A stretch of DNA of 28,925 bases from Cloacimonetes bacterium UBA5835 (lineage in GTDB: Bacteria; Cloacimonadota; Cloacimonadia; Cloacimonadales; Cloacimonadaceae), in contig DJGX01000061.1 of NCBI GenBank assembly GCA_002432865.1, positions 1 through 28,925 on the forward strand, read 5' to 3'. Position 1 is the first letter of the stretch. Each line of letters begins with the position of its first letter. Below are positions 7,716 through 15,922 of the stretch, piece after piece. The notes below the pieces were generated by a model. It did no database searches. It saw nothing but the letters and a program-made list of their open reading frames with translations, and was not told where the DNA came from. The translations under genes were made by a program, and so were the position numbers.

Positions 7716-9052
7716 TCTTTATTTTCCACCCTTTCTATTATGGAATCTGCTATACCATCAATAAAATCGAGATTAAGATGATTGCCTTTGGTAATTTGTT
7801 TAACCGAACTAATTAGCTTTCCATCTTTAAAAGCCATTATCCAACCCTTTCTTTGAATGCTGCGAGGAGAAAGTTGCTCCAGAATGTTGCCTAAAGAGTT
7901 TAAGTGATTGGCTTTATTGTGAAGTAAATTTAGTGTCTTGTCATTTAATTGATGCCAGGCTAAATTACTGTTCGCTTTAGCTTGGGCTATACACAGATCA
8001 ATCTTGCTTGTTACCTGCTGCATAATGGTTTGGGTTCTCATCTCAAACTGTAAACGCTTATCTGGAAGTTGTTTTAGTGCATTTTTCATAGCCATTTCTG
8101 CCAGATCAAAACGTTGCTGATATTCTCGCCATACCTTTTCGGGATGGTATTGGGTTAGCTGTAGTTGATAATTCATAATTGGTTTATGTTTCATTTCCAG
8201 CTTGTTTTGAACCGTTAAGTCCAATCTTTTCTTTAAAGAATTTAACAGGTTTAGCAGGTCTTTCTTATCAGGAACTGCTAATTCTGCTGCTGCTGAAGGA
8301 GTTGGAGCTCGTAAATCAGCAACGAAATCTGCCAAAGTAAAATCAATCTCATGTCCTACAGCAGAAATTATAGGTAAATCGGAATCGAATATAGCTCTAA
8401 CTAATGATTCATCATTGAAACAAAATAGATCTTCTTGCGAACCGCCCCCCCTGGTAAGAATGATAAAATCCACATCTTTAGTTGTATTGAAGTATTTTAT
8501 ACCATTAATAATTTGGGGAGGGGCTTCCAAACCTTGAACTAATGCAGGATAAACAATTATCTCAACAGGATAGCGACGGCTGATAATGTTTAATATATCC
8601 TGAAGAGCTGCTCCCGTTGGAGAAGTAACAATTCCAATGCGCTCAGGATATTTAGGAATTGGTTTTTTATGTGCTGTTGCAAAAAGACCTTCCTTTTCCA
8701 GCTTCTTTTTCAATATTTCAAATTTCTGTTGTAAAAGTCCTTGTCCAGCTTCTTGCATTTTTAAAACATTCAGGTTATAAGTTCCCCCCTTTTCATAAAC
8801 GGTCAATTTACCATAACAGATTACCTGCATCCCATCTTCCGGTTTGAAAGTTAGATTATAATTGGCCCCTTTGAAAAAAGTGCAGCGTAGGGAGGAATTT
8901 TCGTCCTTCAGATTAAAATATATATGCCCTGAACTATGATGAACAAAACCTGATATTTCACCCATCACATACAGAGGTTCAATTGAAGATTCAATAACCT
9001 GACGAATCTGCCTGGTAACTTCATAAACGCTGTATACAATTACATTTTCCAT
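7712..9052 (-). CDS. xseA: Exodeoxyribonuclease VII large subunit
   Basis: The 446-residue protein matches XseA along its length. An N-terminal OB-fold (about 1-100; MGEISGFVHHSSGHIYFNLKD) binds single-stranded DNA. The catalytic domain has GIVTSPTGAALQDI, LTRGGGSQEDL and SAVGHEIDFTLADF with RAPTPSAAAE. A long helical region and a C-terminal tail follow. With the small subunit XseB it degrades single-stranded DNA in both directions in repair. No xseB follows; the next gene overlaps by 4 bases and is a glycoside hydrolase. xseA leads the surface-glycan operon. A possible promoter lies so close to the ATG that the message may be nearly leaderless. Confidence 0.96.
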   Translation of the reverse strand: MENVIVYSVYEVTRQIRQVIESSIEPLYVMGEISGFVHHSSGHIYFNLKDENSSLRCTFFKGANYNLTFKPEDGMQVICYGKLTVYEKGGTYNLNVLKMQEAGQGLLQQKFEILKKKLEKEGLFATAHKKPIPKYPERIGIVTSPTGAALQDILNIISRRYPVEIIVYPALVQGLEAPPQIINGIKYFNTTKDVDFIILTRGGGSQEDLFCFNDESLVRAIFDSDLPIISAVGHEIDFTLADFVADLRAPTPSAAAELAVPDKKDLLNLLNSLKKRLDLTVQNKLEMKHKPIMNYQLQLTQYHPEKVWREYQQRFDLAEMAMKNALKQLPDKRLQFEMRTQTIMQQVTSKIDLCIAQAKANSNLAWHQLNDKTLNLLHNKANHLNSLGNILEQLSPRSIQRKGWIMAFKDGKLISSVKQITKGNHLNLDFIDGIADSIIERVENKE

Positions 9053-9061
9053 AACTAAACC

Positions 9062-9089
9062 ACTATCCCAAACTATCTATATTTGTCAA
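9062..9089 (-). promoter_or_regulatory. Possible promoter of the xseA-glycan operon
   Basis: On the minus strand TTGACA (9084-9089) is followed after 16 bases by GATAGT (9062-9067), a 4-of-6 match to the -10 consensus. Only nine bases separate this from the xseA ATG, so a start site from it would leave almost no leader. No purine-rich ribosome binding site is visible before that ATG. Confidence 0.4.
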
Positions 9090-9121
9090 TTATAACTAGA
9101 ATACCTGGCAACTTTATACGA

Positions 9122-9694
9122 TCAGTAATTTAGAATAAGATCACTCAATTTGCGTTTGGGAACATGATGAACAGTATTTTCATCGCGCCAGTATTCAATC
9201 TTATCCTGGTCTGTAACATCTTCTATTACAACTGTTTCAGCTGGATAACCAAGAGCTATAACTAATACGATATCCATATTATCGGGCAGCAAGAATATTT
9301 TATGAACAGCATCTTTATCGACAGAAGCCAACAAACATCCTCCCAAGCCATTATCAACAGCGGTTAAGAGTATTGTCTGAGCTGCTATACCGGTATCGAT
9401 ATAAACCATATTGGAACAGCTTTTGGGAACCAGAATAATTATATAAGCTGAAGGTCTTTCTCCTGGTTCGGGTCCATTCCATTTTTTCAAGTAACTTGCC
9501 CATTTCAAATGTGGAAACATTTTATCACATTCACTACGCTCTTCAATCAGATAATAACATAATTTCTGCAAGTTACCTGCGCTGGGAATAAATCTTGCCG
9601 TTTCCATAATCTGAATAAGCTGAGAGTGAGTTATCCTTTTTGATTCGTAAAACCTACGATAACTACGATTGCGGTAGACTAATTCTGATATCAT
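9122..9694 (-). CDS. Nitroreductase family protein
   Basis: From the chosen start the protein is 190 residues. Flavin-binding landmarks of the nitroreductase fold are present: NRSYRRF near the N-terminus, ARFIPSAGNLQ, the helix DTGIAAQTILLTAVDNGLGG, and VIALGYPAE near the C-terminus. It should bind FMN and use NAD(P)H to reduce an unknown substrate in the cytoplasm. The frame is open back to 9760, but AAAAGGAGG at 9701-9709 is a strong ribosome binding site for the ATG at 9694. That start also avoids overlap with the upstream ABC-F gene, 46 bases away. The two are probably cotranscribed. Confidence 0.9.
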   Translation of the reverse strand: MISELVYRNRSYRRFYESKRITHSQLIQIMETARFIPSAGNLQKLCYYLIEERSECDKMFPHLKWASYLKKWNGPEPGERPSAYIIILVPKSCSNMVYIDTGIAAQTILLTAVDNGLGGCLLASVDKDAVHKIFLLPDNMDIVLVIALGYPAETVVIEDVTDQDKIEYWRDENTVHHVPKRKLSDLILNY

Positions 9695-9740
9695 TTTGTA
9701 CCTCCTTTTTAAGGAAATATTTGATAGGTTGTATATTAAA

Positions 9741-11504
9741 TCAGTTGTCTTGCTTATCACTCAGTTCCAACCAGCGGTTAAGAAGGTTTTGATGTTGTTC
9801 TTCCAATTTAAGTATTGTTATGCTTATTTGATGATAATCATTGGGAGTAAGAGTCTGGGAAAAATCATTTAGCTTATCTTCCAATTCTATGAGCTGATTT
9901 TCTATCTTCTCAATATCTTTTTCGGTTTGAGAAAATTCTCGTTGTTCATTATAGGTAAGACCCTTGGAAATTCGTTTGGGACGTAAAATAGCAGGCTTTT
10001 TCTTCGTTGTATCTTCTTCTTGCTCAAAACGCTTTACCAGCAAATAATCTGAATAATTACCGGCAAATTTACGAATCTTTCCTTCCTGAAAAATAAAAAG
10101 GTAATCCACTGTTCTATCCAAGAAGAAACGATCGTGTGATACAATTAATAGACAGCCCTTAAAGGCATCCAGATAGTCCTCTAAAATTTCCAGAGTTCGA
10201 ATATCCAAATCGTTGGTTGGTTCATCCATAATAATGAAATTTGCACCAAACATCAGTGCTTTGAGTAAATAGAGACGCTTTCTTTCACCTCCGGATAATG
10301 AACCCAATTTCATTTGTTGCATTTTACCATCGAAGAGAAAACGCTTAAGCATTTCTGCGGCAGTAATTTTATTTCCGTTCTCAGTTTTAATCACTTCTGC
10401 AAATTGAGCGATGTATTCATAAACTGTAGTGTTGGGGTCGAAGAGATCTTCATCTTGTTTATAATAAGCAAAATGGGTGTTTATACCAGCTTTTACAACA
10501 CCAATATCCGGTTCATCTTCTCCTGCAATTATTTTCAGTAAAGTTGTTTTTCCACAGCCATTGGGACCTATAATCCCAATGCGTTCCCTGTTTTGAAAAT
10601 TATGATCAAGATCTTCGAAAAGAACTCGACTTCCATAGGACTTGCTTAAGCGATGCAATTCCAGAATCGTTTTGCCCATTCGATCTATTTGAAAAGATAT
10701 ATCCAAATCTTGATTGGAAATAAGGTAGCTTTTGCTTAATAGCTCTTTTACGCGATCTATATGGTTTTTAGGTTTACTGGTTCGTGCTTTGGCACCCCGG
10801 TTTAACCAATCCAATTCTTTTTTAAGCTGTGCCTGACGGCGTGTTTCTTTTCGTTGACTGTCTGTAGCTCTAATTAGCTTTCCGTGAATGTAGGCACTAT
10901 AGTTTCCCTCGTAATAAAATAGTCTAGTCCTCTCAATTTCTATAATTTTGGTGGATACTGCATCCAAAAAATAGCGATCGTGAGTAACAAAAATAATGGC
11001 TTTATTCGTATCCGCTAAATAGTTTTGTAACCATTCTATAGTATCCAAATCCAAATGATTGGTAGGTTCATCTAAAATCAATAAATCTGGTTCTAAAGCT
11101 AAAACCCTTGCCAAATCGGCTTTTCTACGCTGCCCTCCCGATAATAAAATCATTTTTTGATTGTAATCTTCTATACCTAAACGGCTTAATATTGATTTAT
11201 AATGATATTCATCTTTTATTTCTCCTTGGGTAGGTATAGTGTGTTGTAAAACAGATAGCTCTGGAATAAACTGGGGATTCTGTTCTAAAAAACCAATTTT
11301 TAGATCTTTTCTTGAAGTAACAATCCCTGTACTGGGCTTAATGATACCACCGATGATATTTAAAAGAGTTGTTTTACCACTTCCATTAATGCCTACAATT
11401 CCAATCTTTTCTGAATTGTGAATGCCAAAGGATACATCTTGCAGGATGATTCTATCTCCATACAGGAAGGAAACACTTTCCAAGGTAAGTAATACTTCAT
11501 TCAT
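9741..11504 (-). CDS. ABC-F family ATPase (Uup-like)
   Basis: The 587-residue protein holds two ABC domains without membrane segments. The first has Walker A at 38-46 (GINGSGKTT), signature LSGGQ at 121-125 and DEPTNHLDL. The second has Walker A at 313-320 (GPNGCGKT), LSGGERKR and DEPTNDLDI. The linker around 210-270 is charged, as in ribosome-acting ABC-F proteins, and the C-terminal ~60 residues are a charged coiled coil as in Uup-type members. ABC-F proteins act on the ribosome or in DNA and tolerance functions rather than in transport. Whether this is a housekeeping or a resistance member cannot be told. It is followed by the nitroreductase gene. Confidence 0.93.
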   Translation of the reverse strand: MNEVLLTLESVSFLYGDRIILQDVSFGIHNSEKIGIVGINGSGKTTLLNIIGGIIKPSTGIVTSRKDLKIGFLEQNPQFIPELSVLQHTIPTQGEIKDEYHYKSILSRLGIEDYNQKMILLSGGQRRKADLARVLALEPDLLILDEPTNHLDLDTIEWLQNYLADTNKAIIFVTHDRYFLDAVSTKIIEIERTRLFYYEGNYSAYIHGKLIRATDSQRKETRRQAQLKKELDWLNRGAKARTSKPKNHIDRVKELLSKSYLISNQDLDISFQIDRMGKTILELHRLSKSYGSRVLFEDLDHNFQNRERIGIIGPNGCGKTTLLKIIAGEDEPDIGVVKAGINTHFAYYKQDEDLFDPNTTVYEYIAQFAEVIKTENGNKITAAEMLKRFLFDGKMQQMKLGSLSGGERKRLYLLKALMFGANFIIMDEPTNDLDIRTLEILEDYLDAFKGCLLIVSHDRFFLDRTVDYLFIFQEGKIRKFAGNYSDYLLVKRFEQEEDTTKKKPAILRPKRISKGLTYNEQREFSQTEKDIEKIENQLIELEDKLNDFSQTLTPNDYHQISITILKLEEQHQNLLNRWLELSDKQDN

Positions 11505-11555
11505 ATAATTTATGTAATACCGATAATAAAGATGTAGGATATCACTTTTTCATCT

Positions 11556-11586
11556 GTTAACCTGTTAATCCCATTTATTGGTTAAC
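11556..11586. repeat. Inverted repeat between tRNA-Arg and the ABC-F gene
   Basis: GTTAACC at 11556-11562 and GGTTAAC at 11580-11586 form a 7-base inverted repeat with a 17-base loop. It lies in the leader of the ABC-F gene and just downstream of tRNA-Arg. It lacks a following T-run, so it is not a classic terminator. It could be a weak regulatory hairpin or an operator. Confidence 0.35.
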
Positions 11587-11599
11587 TTGTTCATTTTTG

Positions 11600-11676
11600 T
11601 GGCGTCCCTGAGGCGATTTGAACGCCTGACCTTCACCTTCGGAGGGTGCCACTCTATCCAGCTGAGCTACAGGGAC
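11600..11676 (-). tRNA. tRNA-Arg (anticodon CCG)
   Basis: The 77-base minus-strand sequence folds as a cloverleaf. The acceptor stem is GTCCCTG with CAGGGAC, the D stem GCTC/GAGT, and the anticodon loop CTCCGAA carries anticodon CCG for the CGG codon. The T arm is AGGCG/CGCCT around TTCAAAT, with discriminator G and an encoded CCA. The outermost pair of the anticodon stem appears as a G-A mismatch. It lies upstream of the ABC-F gene on the same strand. Confidence 0.95.
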
Positions 11677-11934
11677 GCATAAAATACTGATCCATAAATT
11701 CTGGAAAGCAGTTTTCTGTCAATTGAGAAAGTGAGAAGCAAGAATCTTTATCACTTTGAGCATAATTTCAGCTTAGTACAAAAAAGAACTCGTAGACCTT
11801 ATCAGAAATGCAATATTAGCGATGTTTTAATATATGCTTATTATGATTATATTTAGCAGCCAAGTAAATTAAGTGCCACTCCTATTATTACAAGTGCAGA
11901 TCACTCTTATCTAACTATCTGATAATTAGCATAA
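11677..11934. other. Intergenic region with possible tRNA-Arg promoter
   Basis: Minus-strand TTGACA at 11717-11722 lies 40 bases before the tRNA-Arg gene and is followed by GAAAA, the same 11 bases (TTGACAGAAAA) as before tRNA-Phe. The -10 element is unclear (AATTTATGG near the right spacing). The rest of the stretch to the deacetylase stop at 11935 shows no gene and no clear terminator. Confidence 0.4.
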
Positions 11935-12666
11935 TTAATTCAGCTCTTCTACAGCTTCATAAAGAGGTAAAACTTCCAATCCAAGATGATTTATATAGCG
12001 TAATATTTCTTTAAATTCTCTCAAGGGACAGTTTGTTCCATAAATATTATCCGGCTCTTCGATAGCATGAAAACCCAGAATTATTAAATCCTCACCATTA
12101 GCAATTCCGCGTCTGATACGCTCTTTGTAGATATCAGCAGTCCAAGAACTTTGAAAAGCAAGATAACCTAAACCCTGAATATTTAGAGGAATATGCATAG
12201 CATAATCATTACAACCTCGAAGGTACTTATAATGTGTAGTTAAAATAGGATAATACTCCAAGGGACATTTTCCTGTCGGCATAGCAAAGGTGCGGGGATT
12301 TAAGCCCCAATAATACAGATTCCAATAATCTTGATTAATAGAATATTCCACTTCATCGTAAGTTAATTCTGCCAAATCCTCATGTTTAAGAGAGTGCCCT
12401 CCAATTTCCCAATTATAATCATTATGCAAAGATTGAACCTGTGCTAAATTCATTGAATAGCGTGTAGACATATAAAAAGAATTCACATAGCAAGTTCCTC
12501 TATAACCATAGATATTCATTTCAGGTAAAGCATAAGTATAAACTCCAATTCTTTGATCATCAAAGGTTAAGCAAATAATCGGAGTATTTCGTTCCGTGGG
12601 AGTAAAAAAGTTGCAAGAACCAAGCAGCAAAGATAGTGATAAGACCAATAATGAAAGCTTTTTCAT
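11935..12666 (-). CDS. Polysaccharide deacetylase (NodB-like) lipoprotein
   Basis: The 243-residue protein starts with a lipoprotein signal peptide (lipobox LLGSC, C18). It then shows the NodB catalytic layout: TFDD with D36-D37, the metal-binding pair H91 and H95 in GGHSLKH, RTFAMPTGKC around P130, and ILGFH with H200. Members remove acetyl groups from chitooligosaccharides, peptidoglycan or other glycans. The membrane anchor places it in the periplasm or on the outer membrane. Its ATG overlaps the upstream barrel-like gene by 4 bases, so the two are translationally coupled and may act on the same surface polymer. The true substrate is unknown. Confidence 0.88.
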   Translation of the reverse strand: MKKLSLLVLSLSLLLGSCNFFTPTERNTPIICLTFDDQRIGVYTYALPEMNIYGYRGTCYVNSFYMSTRYSMNLAQVQSLHNDYNWEIGGHSLKHEDLAELTYDEVEYSINQDYWNLYYWGLNPRTFAMPTGKCPLEYYPILTTHYKYLRGCNDYAMHIPLNIQGLGYLAFQSSWTADIYKERIRRGIANGEDLIILGFHAIEEPDNIYGTNCPLREFKEILRYINHLGLEVLPLYEAVEELN

Positions 12667-13682
12667 GCCTTTATTCCCAATTGTGCCTGAATGGCAAAAT
12701 TATGTTTTGCCTTGTTTATTTTACTTCCTTCCAGATAATACACTAAGCCCACCCTCTGGTTTTTGTGGAAAAGATAATCTAGCGATAAACCAGCTCGGTG
12801 GGAAGAACTATTATCATAATAGTCAAGATAGTAAAATGGATTAAGGAAAAAATCATCAATTTTACGGCTAATGCCAATATGGTAACGCTGTTCATCATTA
12901 AGTGATGGTTCTACTTCTATATATTCTGTGCTAAGAAATAATTCCGTTAAATCGTTGGGTTTGTAATTTACAGCCAGAAGACCATAAGAAGTAGTATGTT
13001 GCTCTGTGTTTTCATATTTTGGAAGATAACTAACAGCAATTTGCGCATTTAAGGCAATGTTCCCCTTATCGATTTGAGAGTTTATAGAACTTATAGATAC
13101 AGGGGTCTTCCAATGATTATCCTGTGCCCTTATTTCCTCACTGATAGAAAGAGAGCCAAAAGGTTTTATCACTTGGTATGTGAGAACTTCTATGGATTGA
13201 TTATGATTGTTTCCTCCAATGGCAAGAGATAAGAGATGATTAGAAAAATAATGTCCCAAACTAACTCTGTTTAATCGAGTTGCCTGATAACTGAACTGAT
13301 CTTGGTCAGCTGCAACAAGAGCATATGTATAAAGGGCGTTGGGTAAACCGTAACCCCAAGGAAGAGAACCTGCCATAATTTGCCAATTGCTTTTATTGTA
13401 AACAAAATCACAATTATAAATCTCTACATTGTTATAATAAAAATTAGCTCTGCTGCGAAGCTCAAGAGTTGCATATAAGTCCTTATAGGCAAGGGAATCA
13501 ACTCCGAATCCAATTTGGTAAAATTCATTCCAATGCAGGTGCTTTTTGGCTTGATTTGGGCAGTATGCTCCTGAATTTATTGATTTCCAACTTAATACGA
13601 AAGGCACATCTGCAGCTGAGAGAGTAACGCAACAACATACTAATAAAGTAACAACCAGCATTTTGGCTATCTTATTTTCCAT
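12663..13682 (-). CDS. Probable outer-membrane beta-barrel protein
   Basis: From the chosen start the protein is about 339 residues. A clear signal peptide (MENKIAKMLVVTLLVCCC, cleavage near LSAAD) is followed by alternating hydrophobic and polar strands rich in Tyr, Asn and Ser with short turns. Examples are LYATLELRSRANFYYNN and LNPFYYLDYYDN. This is the look of an outer-membrane barrel, and I recognise no named family. The frame is open back to an ATG at 13796, but that region holds a near-consensus promoter and gives a non-secretory extension. The ATG at 13682 directly before the signal peptide is therefore preferred. It is coupled by a 4-base overlap to the deacetylase lipoprotein. Confidence 0.75.
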   Translation of the reverse strand: MENKIAKMLVVTLLVCCCVTLSAADVPFVLSWKSINSGAYCPNQAKKHLHWNEFYQIGFGVDSLAYKDLYATLELRSRANFYYNNVEIYNCDFVYNKSNWQIMAGSLPWGYGLPNALYTYALVAADQDQFSYQATRLNRVSLGHYFSNHLLSLAIGGNNHNQSIEVLTYQVIKPFGSLSISEEIRAQDNHWKTPVSISSINSQIDKGNIALNAQIAVSYLPKYENTEQHTTSYGLLAVNYKPNDLTELFLSTEYIEVEPSLNDEQRYHIGISRKIDDFFLNPFYYLDYYDNSSSHRAGLSLDYLFHKNQRVGLVYYLEGSKINKAKHNFAIQAQLGIKA

Positions 13683-13767
13683 AGAGAAACGCTCTCTATG
13701 CGAATGGTAGTTTCTCATTATGCGATTCATCTTCAATGCAATGATTCCTCTTTTATTAGTAAAACTC

Positions 13768-13796
13768 TTTATAAAAAGGTTAATGCTTACTGTCAA
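13768..13796 (-). promoter_or_regulatory. Sigma-70-type promoter of the barrel-deacetylase pair
   Basis: On the minus strand TTGACA (13791-13796) is followed after exactly 17 bases by TATAAA (13768-13773). This is a near-perfect housekeeping promoter and the best in the window. It overlaps the first codons of the longest open frame and so shows that the gene starts further in, at 13682. Confidence 0.75.
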
Positions 13797-13923
13797 TTAC
13801 TTTTTTCCTTGAGTTCTGAGGTTTTTATTTTTGATTATCCTGCCAATCTTCATATTACATAGCTAAGTCTCCCTATATAAGTTAGTTAGCTCTCCACTAT
13901 TTTTTTTAAAACTGTTTTTATGA

Positions 13924-13952
13924 TTGACATAAATACCATAGATAAATTTAAA
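13924..13952 (+). promoter_or_regulatory. Possible promoter of the coaBC operon
   Basis: TTGACA (13924-13929) is followed after 17 bases by TTTAAA (13947-13952), a 4-of-6 match. It lies 30 bases before the coaBC ATG, with AGAGG just upstream of the start as ribosome binding site. Confidence 0.5.
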
Positions 13953-13982
13953 GTATAAGCTAATAACATCTAAAGAGGAAAA

Positions 13983-15182
13983 ATGCAAGGCAAGAACATC
14001 CTACTCTGTGTAAGTGGAGGCATATCAGCTTACAAAGCTATAGATTTAGCAAGCCGTTTATGTAAACAAGGCTTTGAAGTGAAGTGTGTTTTATCTGAAA
14101 ACGCTACTAAATTTGTGTCCCCACTAAATTTTTCAGCTATTACTCACAATAGTGTTCATACCTCTCTATTTACAGATGCAGATCCTATTCCTCATATTAC
14201 ACTTGCTACCTGGGCAGATTTATTAATTGTGGCACCTGTAACTGCCAATATATTAGCCAAAGCAGCAAACGGAATAGCGGATGATTTGCTTTCAACAATA
14301 TTAGTGGCATATGACAAACCGGTTCTTTTTGTTCCTGCAATGAATGTAAAAATGTATCATTCAGCTATAGTTCAGGAAAACATCGAAAGATTACTTGAAC
14401 GGGGGCATTATATTTTGCAACCAGCAACAGGTAAACTTGCTTGTGGAACAGAAGGAGAAGGAAAATATCCTCCTAATGAAGAGATAATTTATGCAATACA
14501 GACCTATTTAAATTATACTTTAGACCTAAAAGGGATAAAAGTTTTAATAAATGCTGGAGCAACAGTTGAAGCCATTGATCCTATGCGTTTTCTAAGTAAT
14601 CGTTCATCTGGAAAAATGGGGCTTGCTATAGCACGCGCTCTTGCTTTAAGAGGTGCAGAAGTAACTTTACTTTATGGTAATCTTCAAGTTGAGCTTCCTT
14701 ACAACATCCAAGATAAAGTATTTTGCGAAAGTGCAGATACAATGTTTAGAGAGACAATCAAGCGTTATCCCAAAATGGATTGGATAATTTGTTGTGCAGC
14801 GGTAGCAGATTATAAACCCAAAGAAATAAATACCCAAAAATTACCAAAACTCTCACAACTCAATTTGGAACTGATTTCCACTCCGGATATCTTATTTGAG
14901 CTAGGTAAATTGAAAAAAGAGAATCAACGGTTAATTGGTTTTGCTGCACAATCCGATAATTTAATAAGAAGTGCCTTAGACAAATATTATAGAAAAAATC
15001 TGGATCTTATTTGCGCAAACGATATTCGTTATGCAGGCAGGGATGAGGATGAAATTATTATTCAGGGTAAGATAAAAGGTTATCCTCCCTTAAAAGAAGA
15101 TCCTAATATAAACTCTGTGGTGATGAAAGGAGATAAATTTTCTTTGGCACATAATTTGATAAATATCATTAAAGAGCTATGA
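13983..15182 (+). CDS. coaBC: Bifunctional phosphopantothenoylcysteine decarboxylase/synthase
   Basis: The 399-residue protein is full length for CoaBC. The N-terminal flavoprotein decarboxylase (CoaC, about 1-175) has SGGISAYKA, the active-site H71, PAMN at 118-121 and the catalytic Cys C154 in GKLACGTEGEGKY. The C-terminal ligase (CoaB, about 185-399) has NAGATVEAIDPMRFLSNRSS and AAVADYKP. It joins cysteine to 4'-phosphopantothenate using CTP and then decarboxylates the product, two steps of coenzyme A synthesis in the cytoplasm. It opens a five-gene operon and overlaps the next gene by 4 bases (ATGA). Confidence 0.97.
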   Translation: MQGKNILLCVSGGISAYKAIDLASRLCKQGFEVKCVLSENATKFVSPLNFSAITHNSVHTSLFTDADPIPHITLATWADLLIVAPVTANILAKAANGIADDLLSTILVAYDKPVLFVPAMNVKMYHSAIVQENIERLLERGHYILQPATGKLACGTEGEGKYPPNEEIIYAIQTYLNYTLDLKGIKVLINAGATVEAIDPMRFLSNRSSGKMGLAIARALALRGAEVTLLYGNLQVELPYNIQDKVFCESADTMFRETIKRYPKMDWIICCAAVADYKPKEINTQKLPKLSQLNLELISTPDILFELGKLKKENQRLIGFAAQSDNLIRSALDKYYRKNLDLICANDIRYAGRDEDEIIIQGKIKGYPPLKEDPNINSVVMKGDKFSLAHNLINIIKEL

Positions 15183-15922
15183 GACAGATTTTAATAAGCG
15201 GTGCTAATTCTCAGGTAGGAAGCTATCTAGCAAAGGAATATTATAAAGAAGGATTCCAGCTGGTTTTATTGTATCATAACCGCAATGAACGGATTGCTGA
15301 ACAATTAGGTAAAGAAGGCATATTTTCCTGTTCTGTAGATCTATGTGACGCTACAGCCGTTCAGGCAGCTATTTCAGAATCGGTAAAGCAGTTAAAGCAA
15401 AATTCTGATATCTTAATTCACTGTGCGGCAGTTCGCAGTTCGGATGCCTTGCCACTATTTCAAACAGAGCCGTTTCAATTTACTTATGTATTAAAAAGTA
15501 ATATTATATCAGCTTACAATGTATTGCGCTATTCTCTTCCTCCAATGCAGGAAAAGCGATTTGGAAGAGTAATAATGTTTGGCAGTGATGTTAGCCGCAA
15601 GGGACTTAAAAATGGCAGTGCTTATGCTGCCTCCAAAGCAGCTATAGCAAATATGGTTAAAAGCGTAGCTCTGGAACTGGCTAAAGATAATATTTTAATT
15701 AATACTGTTTCACCTGCTCCGATAAAAACAGCTTTGGAAGAAGATTATAGTGGAGAATATCTACAATTTAGGCAAAGATATTTTGCCGATTATTTAACTA
15801 ATGTGCCTACCGGTAAATTTGTAACAAAAGAGGAAATTAAAAAAGTGATAGACTTGCTTATCAGTGAAGACCTGCAAAATCTAACTGGAGAAGAGATCTT
15901 TATTGATGGGGGTTCAAAGTGA
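15179..15922 (+). CDS. Short-chain dehydrogenase/reductase (FabG-like)
   Basis: The 247-residue protein is a classical-length SDR. The cofactor-binding start is ILISGANSQVGSY, an unusual form of TGxxxGIG. DILIHCAAVRS replaces the usual NNAG segment. The catalytic Ser is in MFGSDVS, and the Tyr-Lys pair is in SAYAASKAA. The C-terminus ends LTGEEIFIDGGS, as in FabG relatives. It should reduce or oxidise a keto/hydroxy substrate with NAD(P)H, but the substrate is not evident. It overlaps coaBC by 4 bases and the DUF3108 gene by 4 bases, so it is cotranscribed with coenzyme A synthesis and may work in lipid or acyl metabolism. Confidence 0.9.
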   Translation: MRQILISGANSQVGSYLAKEYYKEGFQLVLLYHNRNERIAEQLGKEGIFSCSVDLCDATAVQAAISESVKQLKQNSDILIHCAAVRSSDALPLFQTEPFQFTYVLKSNIISAYNVLRYSLPPMQEKRFGRVIMFGSDVSRKGLKNGSAYAASKAAIANMVKSVALELAKDNILINTVSPAPIKTALEEDYSGEYLQFRQRYFADYLTNVPTGKFVTKEEIKKVIDLLISEDLQNLTGEEIFIDGGSK

